Below are positions 41,735-54,789 of a stretch of DNA of 64,000 nt, one piece after another. The notes under the pieces are model-generated. The model did not search any database. It saw nothing but the letters and a program-made list of their open reading frames with translations, and was not told the origin of the DNA. This DNA comes from Rapana venosa (Eukaryota > Mollusca > Gastropoda > Neogastropoda > Muricidae): assembly GCA_028751875.1 (NCBI GenBank), contig CM054154.1, positions 57,633,250 to 57,697,249 on the forward strand. Reading direction: 5' to 3'. Position numbers and translations under genes: made by a program. Position 1 is the first letter of the stretch; each line of letters opens with the position of its first letter.

Positions 41735-44668
41735 CCACCACCAACATCCAAATGTCTTGACTCCACCCCAATGACACTCACCACTGCAGACTTGAGAACA
41801 TTGCTCTTACCTCAAATGGCTGCAAACAGAACAGAATTGATGAAGAAACAAAACAACATATTTCAAACTTGGGCATTAATCGCAGAAAACCCTGAAGAGG
41901 AACACGTGCAGGCAGACGTCATCGCCTGCAGTGTGCCTGGCCTCCACGTGTCTCCCCCCTCACCTCTGACGTCACTTCCGTAACCACTGACCACGCTGCC
42001 TCATCTCCCCCCTCACCTCTGACGTCACTTCCGTAACCACTGACCACGCTGCCTCATCTCCCCTGACATGCTTCCCCCTGTTACTGATTTATCTTCTATG
42101 TGTGAAAAGACTTTTCTTAATTGTAATGTGCTTCATGCTGTGTAGAAAGATTCAGATCCCCTGCCTGACTCAGTTCCTTTACCACCCTCCACACCTGACT
42201 CATCATCTAAACTCTTGTCTGTTCTCCCACTGTCTACTTATCTGCCATCGCCTTCATCATCTTCCTCAGATCCTTGTCCTAACTCACCACTTTCTCCTTC
42301 AAGCTCTCCGTCTCCTTCAAATCTTCTTCACATCTGTCTGCACAATGTACAATCTGTCTGCCGGATGGAAAGGCTGATTTTCTTTTCGATTTGATCTGGA
42401 AGGAAACATAGATTAAACTTTTATCACAGAAACATGGTTAAGACAACAAGGCCATGAACCTAAGATAAAAACAGCTAACACCACCTGGCTATAAGACTCT
42501 TTCCCTGACTTTCCCGTGGAGTTGGCATCGCTGTTATTTACAAGGACAGCTGCATCCCGCTCTTTCTTTCTGCCACTCCCTCCCTTTCGAAGTCTGTGAA
42601 CTCAACCTCACCTTACCCCGCCATTCTATTACTTTCTGCTGCCTTTACCACCCACCTCCCAGCCTAAAAACAATCTGACATCTTCCCTTTTTCATCAAGA
42701 ATTCCAATCTCTCCTTGATCACTACAGCCTCTCTCCCAAGAAACTTATCATTCTTGGCGACTTTAACTTCCACTTCGACAACCAGTCTTCTCCTGATGTC
42801 AAGCGCCTTTCTCTTTCTTTGTCTAACCACTCTCTTTCCCATCTGGTAAATGAAGCTACACACAGATCGGGTCATATTCTAGATTGGCTCATCACTGATG
42901 TTTCATTAGATCTCGTCACGTCCGTATTGGTCACAAATGAACTACTTTTTTACCATTCTGTCATTCTTTTCTTTCTCAACATTGCAAGGCTTATCAAAAA
43001 GAAAAAGTGCGTCACCCGTCACAATCTCAAGGCCATAGATATTCAAACTTTCTCTACCCAAGCTGCTGAACGCCCATCACAAATCCCTGATCACACTGAC
43101 CCTTCCAAATACTACAACACTGTTCTTGGCCAACTGCTCGATGAGCACGCACCTCCCACCGACCTCATTCTTCCTGATAGGCCCTGCGCCCCATGGTACA
43201 CCTGTGATATCCTAGCAGCAAAGCCCAAATGCCGACAACTTGAGCAACAATGGCGAAAATCGAAAACTGAAATCAATTAACAGCTCTTTCAAAAACAAAT
43301 CAACAAATTCAAACCCTTAATCCTTTCAGCAAAGATAAAGTATTACTCTGCTCATGTTCTTGATACTACGTCCATGAAATATCTTTTTTCCCTCACCTCA
43401 ACTCTTCTGGGATCTGCAAAGGCAAGCCCTCTGCCTACTGTCCAGAGCCACTCTGATCTTCCTGCTATATTTTCTTCATTCTTCTCTGACAAAGTCAGCA
43501 ACATTCGCTCCAGACTGGATCAGACTTCTTTCCAACTTGTACCTCCTGATCTCTAATTTACTGGCATTCCTCTCCTTTTCTTTCATCAAACAAGTGAGAA
43601 AGAAATCAAGACAGTTATGAAAAAAGACAATAAAATCATGTGATCTTGAACCTATACCTGCTTCTCTTTTCACACATTGCCTACCACAACTTATACCCAC
43701 CATCATTAAAATAGTAAACTCATCTCTTCTTTCAGGAATTTTTCCAAGAACTTAAAAACTTGCAATAGTTACACCTCTACTCAAAAAGCACGACCTCGAC
43801 CTCAACATTCTGAAGAGTTACAGAGCTGTTTCTAACCTACATTTCATGTCGTAAGTCCTTGAAAAAGTTGTTCTAAAACAACTCAACAGCCACCTTCATT
43901 CCAATAGTCTCCTTCCCCTTTTCCATTCTGCCTATCGCGCTAACCACAGCACTGAGACCACCTTAGTCCATCCCTTAAACACGCTTCTACAAGCTTCTGA
44001 CGTAGGGTATCTCTCCCTTCTCAATTTTCTCGATTTATTTGCAGCCTTTGACACATACACCATTCGTTTATTCTGTCTTGTCTCCAAAATACGTTTCGTA
44101 TTACAGGCACAGCCCTCACCTGGTTTTGTTCATACTTCACAGACTGATTCTACACAGTTGCAGTAAACAAGATTCAATCATCATCTGTCAAACGTGAATA
44201 TGGAGTCCCACAGGGACCAGTTCTGGTCCCTGTTCTTTTCACCTTCTACACTGCTCCAATTTCACATATAAGAAACCGTCATCAGGTCAATCACCATTTT
44301 TATGCCGATGACTCTCAGATTCTTAGCAGTGATATCTAAAACGGGATGAGACAGAGCAAGTTACAGCTAAATGCAGATAAAACTGAAGCCATGCTTGAAG
44401 GGACCAAATACAAACTCTCTTCCATCACAACAGCTTCAATAGAATTCAGTAATAATTATGTCAGTTCCTCTATCCACTGCTGTGAAGTATCTTGGGGTTG
44501 TTATTGACAACACACTCTTCTTACAAAAATTCATCACCCAGACCTGCCAGTCATGCTACTATCAATTACAGCGTATAAGTGCAATTCAAAAGTACCTGTC
44601 CACTGATGCAACATCCAAACTAATCACATCTCTCATTCACTCACATCTGGACTATTGCATCCTCCCAA
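41735..44668 (+). mobile_element. LINE family B, copy 4 (3'-truncated)
   Basis: Plus strand. The N-terminal frame 41708-41983 has 'MTLTTADLRTLLLPQMAANR' and 'SPPSPLTSLP'. The endonuclease spans about 42310-43000 ('LGDFNFHFDNQSSPDVKRL' in the third frame, 'THRSGHILDWLITDVS'). The linker lies at 43374-43700. RT starts near 43800 ('NILKSYRAVSNLHF'), with 'GVPQGPVLVPVLFTFYT' at about 44200 and 'FYADDSQI' near 44300, then the YLG block 'TAVKYLGVVIDNTLFLQKF' (44475-44530). Homology stops inside 'HLDYC' at 44668. A 53-bp tandem duplication lies at 41951-42056. Confidence 0.85.
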
Positions 44669-45589
44669 AGCTGTCAAGCTGTCAAGACGTGTCCAAGGAG
44701 CTCTCCAATGAAAGCTGTTTTTCCCTAAGATATCAAGGAGTTTTGATACAACAAAGGTGCAGATGAGTGAATCTGGATTTGTCGACAGAAAAAGTGCAAT
44801 AGAGTATTGATGAAAATATTAGCTATTAATCATATTCTATAAAGTTTTCTTTATTTTAACCAAATAGTGGTGAGCCAACAGCTAACTAAGGCCTACGCTA
44901 AAAAGAACGAATGTAACCGGGCAGGGTCAATGGCTTTGCCATAACAGGCCGCCACAGCGGTGTTGAACAGGAGTGTTTCTTATGTCAGGCTGTAGGACCA
45001 GTTGCCCATTTGTGTTGTGTAGGTTCATAACTATGTTCGTGTGACAAGCGGAAGTGCTCCTTTTGTGAGGGCTATGGGACAGAGTCCATAGTCGTTTCTG
45101 TGTTGTCTGTCTACGTCCAACACAGTTTTATATTTTACTGTGGGCAAATACTAGCTTGAGAAATATTACCGCACCAATAAAAAAAGAAAAAAATAACACA
45201 AAGAGTATAAGTGTTCCAGCCAGGTATTTATTTACATTTACCAAATGAACTTTGAGAGTACTTTTCATCCAGGTTTCTCTAGTGAATGGCAAACTCCTGA
45301 CATTTCATGTGTACCACTCCACAGGCACAATAACATGTTCAAGGATAACGTGTGCCAGGAGAGGGTGGAAAAGGGAGGTTCGAAACTTAAAACTCATTGT
45401 TTATAACGAGTGGCCAAAACATTAGTGGACTCTCAGAACTGTGACTGACGCCCTTAATTCCGCAGCGTCCTCGGACCGTCACGCTCCTACTATGGCCTCA
45501 CCTTTCACTCGGACTGTTCACGTTACAAGGCCATACACTCGGGACTGTCTGCTCTACTGTCTATGGCCAGGGGAGTAGAGTAACAACCC
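44669..45589. other. unassigned stretch
   Basis: No recognised gene or element. A Cys-rich plus-strand frame near 44970-45080 contains 'ECFLCQAVGPVAHLCC' and 'CSFCEG' but is broken by a stop and fits no zinc-knuckle spacing I know. It may be leader sequence of the following ORF remnant. Confidence 0.35.
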
Positions 45590-47626
45590 TTGACGACCAG
45601 CCATTGTCAACAAGACAGACAACAGGCAGTGATGACTCCCACCATCTTCTCTTCCTTGCCACCCCTCCCTTTTCCACTTCCCCACCCCAACTCCATACCC
45701 CCTTGCTCCCCCCATGCTTCACTCCCTGTTCCGAGGCAACACTTCCCCCTAGGTTTCACTCCCTGTTCACGATGCAACACCCTCCTACCCCCTACCAGCA
45801 ATGTGACCATACCCTCCCACCCTCCCTCCACCTATCTACTATTCCCCAACCACCCTTCATGCAGTGCTTTTCCAGGGAGAAGAAAACGTAAAACTCTACC
45901 ACTCTCCCCTGCCACCCTTTTCTTCAGCAGACCAGGGTACTACTCAGCCTCTCCTCCCTCCCCCTCTGTTCCCCATGTGAATCATCTCAATTCCACCCCT
46001 CCCTCCTCTCCCACTCCCATCTCCAACCATCCCAATCTCCACTCCCAAACTGCTCTCCTAACAACCAAAGACACCACAATAATCACATGCAAGAAACCAC
46101 ACCTCTTCTTCAACTGGACAAACTATATGCAACCGATAACGATGCTCCACAAACAACTTCCTTGCAGGCCATTCTCACTATCCCTCCAACATGGCATAAA
46201 GAAAATCAACTCAAACAAACTCAAATTCTTACAAATATCTCAACAGATAAACTAACAGCAGACCATCTCTTTCTCTGACTCTGAATAAAGAACTAAAAAA
46301 ACTCCATAAAGATAATGAAGGACGCATCACGCGAACGAGACAAAAACTCCAAAACAGCCAGAAGGAAAACCAAGTCACATCAATTGAAAGAAATCTACTC
46401 AAAACTACTTCATTCAAGACAGTCAACACAAACATCAACAATACTACCAGAAAACAGATACCAAAAACACTGCAGCACAACCAAGGACATACACAATCAC
46501 TCAGCAGTCAGACTGACACCAACACTGAACCACTCACAGACAGTCCCACACATGTGGAATAAAATATCAACACATCCAAACAGATATCGCTCCTATTTGA
46601 ATGACAGAACTGACTGACACTCCTCACACTCTGTACACACACCACAAACGACTATACGAGAACAATTCACAAACATCAAACAAAAACACACAGCAAAACA
46701 GCCCTCCTCCACAAACAACATTGCTCTACACATCCACAACTCCTTTCCGTCCTTCACCAAAACACACCTCCATTTTCCCATTCACAAAATTCACCAGGAG
46801 AGCACCAAGGAGAGCACCCCCCCCCCCTCCCCCCTTTCAAGTCCATAAATGTCCTCCACCAAAATCAGTCTGACGGAGTGTGGGACACCTTGTTGATAGG
46901 TGAATCAGCGTCTGAAAGGGTGTTGGTGTGGACGAGAAAAAGTGCCAGTTGGCGGCCGGCTAGTCTGCATCCTGTCTGTACCAGGACTGACAGTCATCAC
47001 CTGTTCAGTGGCTTGGCAACAAGGCTGGTCCCTCTCCCACACATTCAGCGCGTGGGTCACCTTTCACTGTGGGCATCAACAGCTGATAAGGCGTTTTTGT
47101 TTAATGGCAGGGCCCCTCACACCCCTCACAATGCAGATGTGGACCAAACTGATCCACCTCTAAAAACAAAATAGTCTTCCCCCATGCCACCTCTCTACAG
47201 GAGCCTCCTCATCCCTCCCCCCCCCCCTTCGGGAGACTTCCCTTTCGTGACATTGCTTCAAAGTCGTCGGCTTCTTTAGGGAATCCTGCAAGGCAAGGAG
47301 GGGGGTTGTGTTTATTGACAATCACCCCCTCCCTCCCGTCTCACCAGGGCTGGTAGCACCTAAAAAGTCTCTTGTCCTAAGATGCTCTAACATCCCAGCC
47401 CCCAGGGTAAAGGTATAACCAGAACGTGGCCCTCAACATTCGTTTTCCCCGGCGGAAACCATCAAACCATGCCGCCAGCCATGGAAAAGCCGAGACTAAC
47501 CACCGACCTTATACAGACGGCTGCAACTCAGTCAGCTACGCCAGCAGCGAAAGGTTTGTGATGAGGAGTACACAACCTGCTGCTACTAACAAAAAGGACC
47601 GACGACACCCCCACCCCTCCTTGTGA
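45590..47626 (+). mobile_element. SGNH-type mobile-element ORF, degenerate
   Basis: A Pro/Ser-rich plus-strand frame (45590-46255) is followed by broken frames. Near 46960-47100 three frames together show 'LSVPGLTV', 'HLFSGLATRL' and 'FSAWVTFHCG', and near 47480-47540 'YTDGCNSVSYASSERFVM'. The order 'SVPGLTVxxLxxWL...VxFHxGxN' is the second half of the SGNH-like domain also seen at about 59990-60080 on the minus strand. Esterase/SGNH domains are known in ORF1 of CR1-type LINEs. Heavily frameshifted, non-functional. Confidence 0.5.
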
Positions 47627-48185
47627 CCAACGACCAATACAACACTATTCCATTGACCACACACTTTTCCCCCCTCCCAGCCAGGTACCCCCAATGTTCA
47701 GAAGTCGCCAGTGTGTTAGGGATGACATCTGCACTCCCTTCTCCAACACACAACATTAGTCAATGTGCTTTCTGAGTCTACTTAGATTATGTGACAAAAT
47801 ATAATGTAGGTGGTTGCATGTTGTCTGTGAGTGCATGTGGTGTACATCGTGTAGGTGGATGAAAGTATGTGTGCTATGAGCATGTGGGTTTTTTTTCTAC
47901 TGATCTAGATGTGTTTTATTTATCTTTATTTATTGTATTCATTTATTGTGTATCGAGGGATAATGGCATTTAAACATCCATGTGGTGTTGTTTTTTTACA
48001 TCCGTTCCCGTGTGTATGCTGGTTTTGTAAATTTTGTTCATTGTTCCCACCGGCAACAATGACATGACTCTTTGGAAAGGGGCTCTGAAAGGGATTTTTA
48101 ACATATATGCATGATGTTCTGCGCTGGTGGGCAAGGGTGGCATGGTTTTATAGTATCATCCAAGACTTGGTGGGATATGAGTAAG
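47627..48185. other. spacer containing an inverted SINE-tail fragment
   Basis: No gene. About 47990-48065 holds TTTTTTTACATCCGTTCCCG and GCTGGTTTTGTAAATTTTGT, the reverse complement of the 3' part of the 14974 SINE. Confidence 0.5.
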
Positions 48186-48199
48186 ACTAAGAGTGTTCT

Positions 48200-48213
48200 G
48201 CATGTGTTGTGTA

Positions 48214-48244
<31 letters not shown>

Positions 48245-48352
48245 TGGTGTGTGTGGTTGTATGTGTGTGTGTGTGTGTGTGTGTGTGGTGCGGTTGGGTG
48301 TTGTGTGTGTAGTTGTGTGTGTGTGTGGTGTGTGTGTGTGTTTGTGGGTGTG
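48200..48352. repeat. (GT)n-rich tract
   Basis: Interrupted TG repeat; open frames rich in Val and Cys here are artefacts. Confidence 0.9.
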
Positions 48353-48417
48353 TATGCCTGTCTGCCTGCATCCAAACAGAAGGTATTTTGATCACCAAGT
48401 AATTTAATTCAATAATA

Positions 48418-48535
48418 AATAATAATAATAATAATAATATTATTAATAATAATAAATAATAATAATAATAATAATAATAATGTTGGGAAAATTTATATAG
48501 CGCCTGAATTTGTTAAAGCAACAAATCAAAGCGCT
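48418..48535 (-). mobile_element. LINE B-type tail with (AAT)n
   Basis: (AAT)n followed by AAATTTATATAGCGCCTGAA and CAACAAATCAAAGCGCT. It directly adjoins the 3' end of the SINE at 48536, so the SINE either uses this tail or was inserted beside it. Confidence 0.75.
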
Positions 48536-49065
48536 CAGATTTTTATTTATACCACTTTAAGTCACGGCAGATTTCTCTCTGAAAAATTCGGGCTGCTCTC
48601 CCAGGGGAGAGGGGAGAAACGCGTCGCAACTTAGCGCTGCGCCACCTTTTTTTTTCATGTTGTCTGCAAACTGTATTTGTTTCTCCTATCAGAGTGGCTT
48701 ACTTTTTTCTAAGTATTTTGCCAGGGACAACCTCTTCTTGTTGCCGTGGGTTCTTTTACGTGCGGCTAAATAATTAATTACGTGTTAACACACGGGACCT
48801 CCGGTTTATCGCTCATCCGAAACGAAAGACTAGCGCCCCCCGAACACCATTCATGGGTTCTAAATGGTATGGGGGAAAAGTTTCCTGTCCAATCGGGGTA
48901 CGATCCGCCGCCGCCATATTTCAGCCCCGACCTAAAAAAAGTTTCCGGTCCGAACGGAGGGGTACGACGAGGGGTACGACCGCCGCCAACACTTCAGACC
49001 CGGGACTTTTCGCTTTATAGAACAGGGCGTTCCCTACCTCTTAGACCACCGATCCACCAACGGAG
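48536..49065 (-). mobile_element. SINE, long copy
   Basis: On the plus strand the body reads ACCACTTTAAGTCACGGCAG, GGGCTGCTCTCCCAGGGGAG, GTTGCCGTGGGTTCTTTTAC and CACACGGGACCTCCGGTTTA. The right end, ACCTCTTAGACCACCGATCC (about 49034), is the complement of a tRNA-like head. I recall this body as a common gastropod interspersed repeat; that is memory, not a search. An internal patch at about 48880-48990 seems duplicated (repeated GTTTCCxGTCC and GGTACGA). Confidence 0.6.
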
Positions 49066-49199
49066 TACTTCAAATTATTTCCCCAACAAATTTCCCTCCC
49101 CTCTCACTTACTTTTTTCACTTCCTCCCCCCCCCCCCTCCCTTTTTTCCTTTCTTTTTTCCCGTAAATTAAATGATGTTGATCAATGTCGGTGCTGTGT

Positions 49200-49385
49200 G
49201 GTTTATACAGGCTTTTCTGCCTGACTGAAGCAATATGACTTTTGTGATTGCAGCTATATTGCGGGATTAAAGCTATTCTGCTTGACTGAACAAATGACTT
49301 TGTGACTTAGCATCTATGTTGATGGTTTATAAAGCAGTCTGCGTGACTTGTAACATTTGACTTTGTGACTAGCAGCTATATTGCT
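49200..49385. repeat. three degenerate ~62-bp tandem units
   Basis: Units begin GGTTTATACAGGC (49200), GGGATTAAAGC (49263) and GGTTTATAAAGC (49324). Each contains CTGCxTGACTG followed by TTTGTGA and AGCTATATTG. They are followed by AT-rich DNA (49386-49900) without genes. Confidence 0.7.
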
Positions 49386-49904
49386 ACACCGGAGACTCTT
49401 ATCATCAGAACAGTTGTCGGTAGAAGACAATTTTTTAATATTGATTTTCCCAAGAAATTCTACCTTATATTATTGTATCTACTGCTTTTGACTGTATCTC
49501 TCCTTTGATTTAGAGCTTTATATGAAATGTGTATTGTGTAAGTGATAGTTATTGATTTAAAAAAAAGATTGTTTGCCTCTCTTTATCAAAATATTTTACA
49601 CTTTAATGGTACGTGTGTATACTTTGATCTCCATTAGTGTATGAAAATATAAAGGGGACTAGAATTTATACACTGTGTTGATATAACAGATCGATTTTTT
49701 GCAAATCCAGAGCAGCTTTTGAAATTGACTTTTAGTATTGTTTAGTTTTTATTGGGTATTCCTTCATTTCATATTATATTCTCCTGTTTGATTATTGAAT
49801 TGAAAACCTACTAAACGGGTCTTCTATTTTGATAGATTACTAAAACGTACAAAACAAGAATATATATATATATAAATTAGCAAACCAATCCTGACGTATA
49901 TTAT

Positions 49905-52900
49905 GTCTCTAACTTCAGACAAGTGGCCAACAAAACAGGGCCTCCCTGTAGGCTACCTGAATATCAACAGTGCAACAAACAAAAAAGATGACATTGCAAC
50001 CATGCTATACAAACAGTGGGAATCGTTTCATTTGTTTTGCCTTAGTGGAGACTTTCTCCAAACGTAAAACAGATGCACACATTGTATATTCCAGTGGTAT
50101 CAAATTTCTTGAAGATACCACGAACCCAAGTCACCGGCGTTTCTTACATATATAGCCTCTCGCCTCAGTTGTAAAAGAATATATAACTTGAGGTTTATAA
50201 ACATTGAATCATGTGGTTAGAAATAAAATTAAAAACGATAGACAATATTAATTGGGATTTAATACAGAAATCTTCAGAAACCATACGGGCTAGAAAAACT
50301 TCCCAAACTCCCTTTATGGACGAGGTAATACTTTTATCAATGAAAACAATGTATCTTGGGGATTTTAACATAGACTATTAAAACCTAAACCAAAATGGAG
50401 TCACAACATTACTATGTTTGGCCTAGAAAACAACTTATAGATAGACCAACTCGGATAACAATAACTCTAGAACATTTTTATTAGATCATATCTACACTAC
50501 TATAAAACAACACATAACAGAAGTATGTGCTCTCATGTGGATGTAGGATCAATAATCAGTGTGCTTTACTTGGTTAAAATGTATCAAAATACCTAAAGTA
50601 GGCATAAAAACTATTTTTTACGGAAATTTTAAAAACTTTAAACAGCAAGATTTCCTTTAGACTTGACAAACTCGCCTATAACATGGACAATATATTCAAA
50701 TCAGAGACCCTGATGAAGCTGCTGAATTAGGATTAGGACATTACATCATGCCCTTTCATTAAAAAAAGAGTTAAAGAAAAAAATCAAAACCATCTTGGAT
50801 AACAAAAGTCATAGAATCCGGAAATACACCTAGGACTATTTGAAAACACCATGGTTCAAATGAGCAGTTCAGAGCAAAAGAACAAAGTAACTTACTAAAA
50901 ACACCAAATCAAAATGTGATTTACTTTATAAGTTGTTAATTACAACTTACCCATCTGCCAAGATGGATAGCCATCAATACTTATGTAATAAACCTGTATC
51001 AAAAAGTCAACAGCAGTTAATGATATATCAGCTGATGAATGAACAACCATTTTCACCAAAGTAAATATCAAATGACAATTCAAATGAAAATGATCTCCAT
51101 TATAGAACAATATATCGAAATCAAAACAATAAAATTCCATTTAAATACTACCATTGACAATCACAGACGTTTGGAAAGCCTGTCTCTTCAAAAACGTTTC
51201 AGAACACGTGGTTTAGACAATCTAGATGGAAGAATAATTAAAAACTTTGTGGTCAAGTTATAGCTGGAACACTGACCATACTTTGTATAACTTGTGCATA
51301 GAGAAAAACAACTTTCCTGTCATATTTTAAAAGGCAAAAATCTTACCATTCCAAAAATCAGGGTTGATCCTGCTTGTCTACAAGATTACAGACCAATTTC
51401 AATTCTGTCTGTCATATCTAAACCCATCGAAAAACATATCCAAAAAACCCATATATTCCTACTTTGTAAAACAACCAATCTAATTAATATGAAGAACAGT
51501 CAGGTTTTCGTCAAAAACTATTCCTGTCACACAACTCTTACACACATTGCAGAAGTCTCCTACACTATATCAATTAAAATTAAATATACATGACTTTTTT
51601 TGTTGGACTTTGAAAAAAGCATTTGATGTAATCAATTATTCACTATTATTGCGTAAACTTTCACTTGTTATAAACTAGGATCAGAAATAATAAATCGTTT
51701 GAGAAGTTTTTGTCGATAGGCAGAGATAGTAGTAATCTGTAAATAAATCAAACATCAGAAACTAGTACCTATTAAACATGGAGTCCACAAGGGTCAATAT
51801 TGGGTCCACTTCTATTTTCAATCTATGTAAATGAACCCCAATTTCTAGAATGTAGCTGTGAAATGTTTGCCGATGACACATCCCTCTATTGTAGTGATTC
51901 TGACCCCCCACAGATCATACAATTAAACTTCGAAACAGTATGACAGATGGTTTACTTGGACTCTAGCTAAAACCATATGTCCCCTAAATACACGAAAACT
52001 AAGTGTATGTATGTACTAGCAAGACAAAAGAAACAAAAATGATAAGATAAATTCCAACTCTGTTCATGGGGGTAAAAAAGTATTGAAGAAGTTTACTCCC
52101 ATAGAATTCTGGCAGTAGATTATTGACAACAATCTTCCTTGGCATACTGACCATGTGATGGCGCGTGGAAGGAAATCGTCTTGATTCAAGCTACTCTGTT
52201 ATCAAAAATAAAACATTTTCTGAATAACCACTCTCGCAAACTCTTTTTTGCGGCTATATTTTGCCTATAGTTGACTATGCTTCATCTCTTTGGGACAGCT
52301 GCAGTGATCTATCTATTTATCTATCTATCTGTTCCGAGGTCTGACGACCGTGGGGGCACACTCAAAGACTCAACAGCCAGTTCCCTCCATTCCTCTCTCT
52401 GTTCTGCCTTTCTCAGGGTTTTGTTGAGTTCTAGGCCTGTCCATTCGCTGATGTTATCCTCCCAGCTCTTCCTTGGTCTGCCTCTTCTTCTTCCTCCTTG
52501 GACAGTGCCTTGTAAAACTGTCTTTGCAACGTCCTTTGATGTTTGTGACATGCCCATACATTTGAGTTTACGTGTTTTCACGATCGTTTCGAAGGTTCTC
52601 ATAGGGTCCAATGGTTTGCTGGGATTCTGTTTTATGCACGCTTTCGTTGTTGTGTGGTCTTTGTAAGAGATGCCAAGGAAGGTCTCCGAAAGATTCATCC
52701 ACCACCGCCTGTATCTTCTCTACAAATCTGCAGTCAGGGTCCATGATTCACAGGCATACAGAATATGGGATATGACAAGGGAGCGATTAGTTGTCTTGGT
52801 GATAAGTGAGATATTTTTATCTCTCCAGATGGTGTTTAGTTTTGGACAGTTGCTTTATTGTCTGTGCAGTCCTGCATACTACTTCTGGCTTGGATCACCG

Positions 52901-54330
52901 GTCTGATACAGTGGCTCCCAGGTACTTGAAGCTTTGAACTGTTTCAGCTTCTGTCATTAACCATGATATCAGTGCTAATGCGTTGGTTGTTATTAGTCAT
53001 CAGTTTGAGTCTTCTCTGCATGATTTCCATGCCATATGCTTTGGTGGTCTTATTCAAGTGTTCGTTAGGCTGGCATGCACTTTCTGATCCTGCTATTCCA
53101 TCAATGTCATCTGCGATAGCAGAGGTTTGTTATCGTTCTGCCACCAATGCTGACTGAACCTTCATGAAGTTCCAGTGCATCAGCCATGATCTCTCAAGGA
53201 AGTTTGAAAAGAGTGTGGTGAGAGTAGACAGCCCTGCCTTTTATCCCAACTGTGTTCGAAACCATTCTCCATTGTTGTTGTTGTAGACCACGTGCACTGG
53301 TGGCCTCGCTGCTACAGCTGTTTGATGCTCTGATCGGTTTGCTTGATGCTGTACAATCATGGTTGCCCACAAAGCTGCATGCACACCGTCATATTTGCCT
53401 TCTTAAAATTGATAATACATGTAAGGTCTTGTTGATGTTGAGGAACGCTAACATAGTCTTCTGAGGTTGAATATCCTCTGTTCTGTTGTGCTGCGCCCTG
53501 CTCTAAAACTGCTTGTTCCTCAGCAATGATGGTCTCTGCTTGTGGCTTCAGTCTATTCAATATTATCTGCAGCTTAGACCTTGCTTGGTGGCATATGAGG
53601 CTGATTGTACGTTAATTATGGCATTGTTGTAGATTTCTTTTTGGGGAGAGGTGATGATGAGTGACTGTGTCCATGGTGTTGGCCATTTTCCTGTCTGCCA
53701 GATCTTGTTGCAGTTTCTTAGTAGGGTGCTGATATCATGGCTTCCCCTCCAGCTTGAACCAACTCAGCTGGAATGTTGTCAGCCCCTGCTGACTTCCCCT
53801 TTTTCAGCGATCTGACTGCTGTTTCCACTTCTTCTCGGAGGATAGGGTGACTGTCTGTGTCTTTGGTTGCGGGTAGATTAAGGATTTCTGGATCTCCTGC
53901 GGTTCTATAGTTATACAGGTCGGAGCAGTGCTGCAGTGATACAAATTTAAAATTGATTCATCGATTATATAAAATAGCACTCAAACTTGTTCTACTAAAA
54001 TCAAGCTCCCTAACCATCAACGATTATAAGCAAACAAATATCCGAACCTTCAAAAAACAGACTTTATTTAAATAAAGCTCTATTTTCTATAAAGTTTCCA
54101 TTGAAGCCCTAAAGATCCACATATAGCTTCAAAATCAATGAACACAGACATAATCATCTACTAACCATTTCCGAGGACCAAGAAATAATCTTTACAAACA
54201 AGCTTTTGTACTCAGGTATAGTGATTTATGGACAAGCTCCCAAAATGCTTAATGTTATAAAAACAAAAATCAGTTCAAGGCACAGCTAAAAAGCCATCTA
54301 ATGCATGACATGCCTAGGAATTGACTAATA
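49905..54330 (+). mobile_element. LINE family F, old copy split by LINE A
   Basis: A plus-strand, heavily decayed APE-type LINE. The endonuclease start has 'PVGYLNINSATNKKDDI' (49940). Linker fragments run to about 51250. The RT start near 51380 has 'QDYRPISILSVISKPIEKH'. Next are 'FVGL-KKAFDVINYSLLLR' (51597), a 'GSILGPLLFSIYVN'-type block (51795) and 'CEMFADDTSLYCSDSD' (51860), which keeps the catalytic ADD. The YASSLWDS block is cut at 52308 by the family A insertion and resumes at 53930 as 'NLKLIHRLYKIALKLVLLK', ending in the C-terminal region at about 54330. It resembles LINE G in layout. Confidence 0.8.
52309..53929 (-). mobile_element. LINE family A insertion with 11-bp target-site duplication
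   Basis: Minus strand. A 5'-truncated copy runs from the linker ('SAGADNIPAELVQAGGEA', about 53790) through a decayed RT to the C-terminal block 'GGRRRGRPRKSWEDNISEW' (about 52470), ending in GATA-type repeats at 52309-52330. GCTGCAGTGAT occurs perfectly at both edges (52298-52308 and 53930-53940). It is the same subfamily as the copy at 1-455 and is inserted in LINE F. Confidence 0.9.
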
Positions 54331-54619
54331 AGGCCAATGAACATGATAATACGGCCAAATTCAACAATACTTACATTTATCAGCACTTACGGCTATTCCT
54401 TTAAAAAAACCAAACCCAACTCAAGTATGTTACTGTGTGACTAGAAATTCTACAGTCACACAGCTGTTTATGTGTGGATGGGAGAGGCAGAAAGAGGCTC
54501 ACTAATTATGACAAAGAATAAGAGTAATCTGTACTGGCTAGTAAATAATCTACAAATTTTAAAAAACGTTGGAAAGAGGAATTTTTTATATATTTTATGG
54601 TAGACCTGATAGCTTAATA

Positions 54620-54730
<111 letters not shown>

Positions 54731-54789
54731 TTCCTCTCCTCTCCTCCTCTCCTTTTCCTTCCTCTCCTCTCCTCATGCCCTTTCTTCTT

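Noticed and set aside
44960..45090. Cys-rich stretch as a zinc knuckle of a gag protein
   Set aside because: Spacing does not fit CX2CX4HX4C and a stop codon interrupts it.
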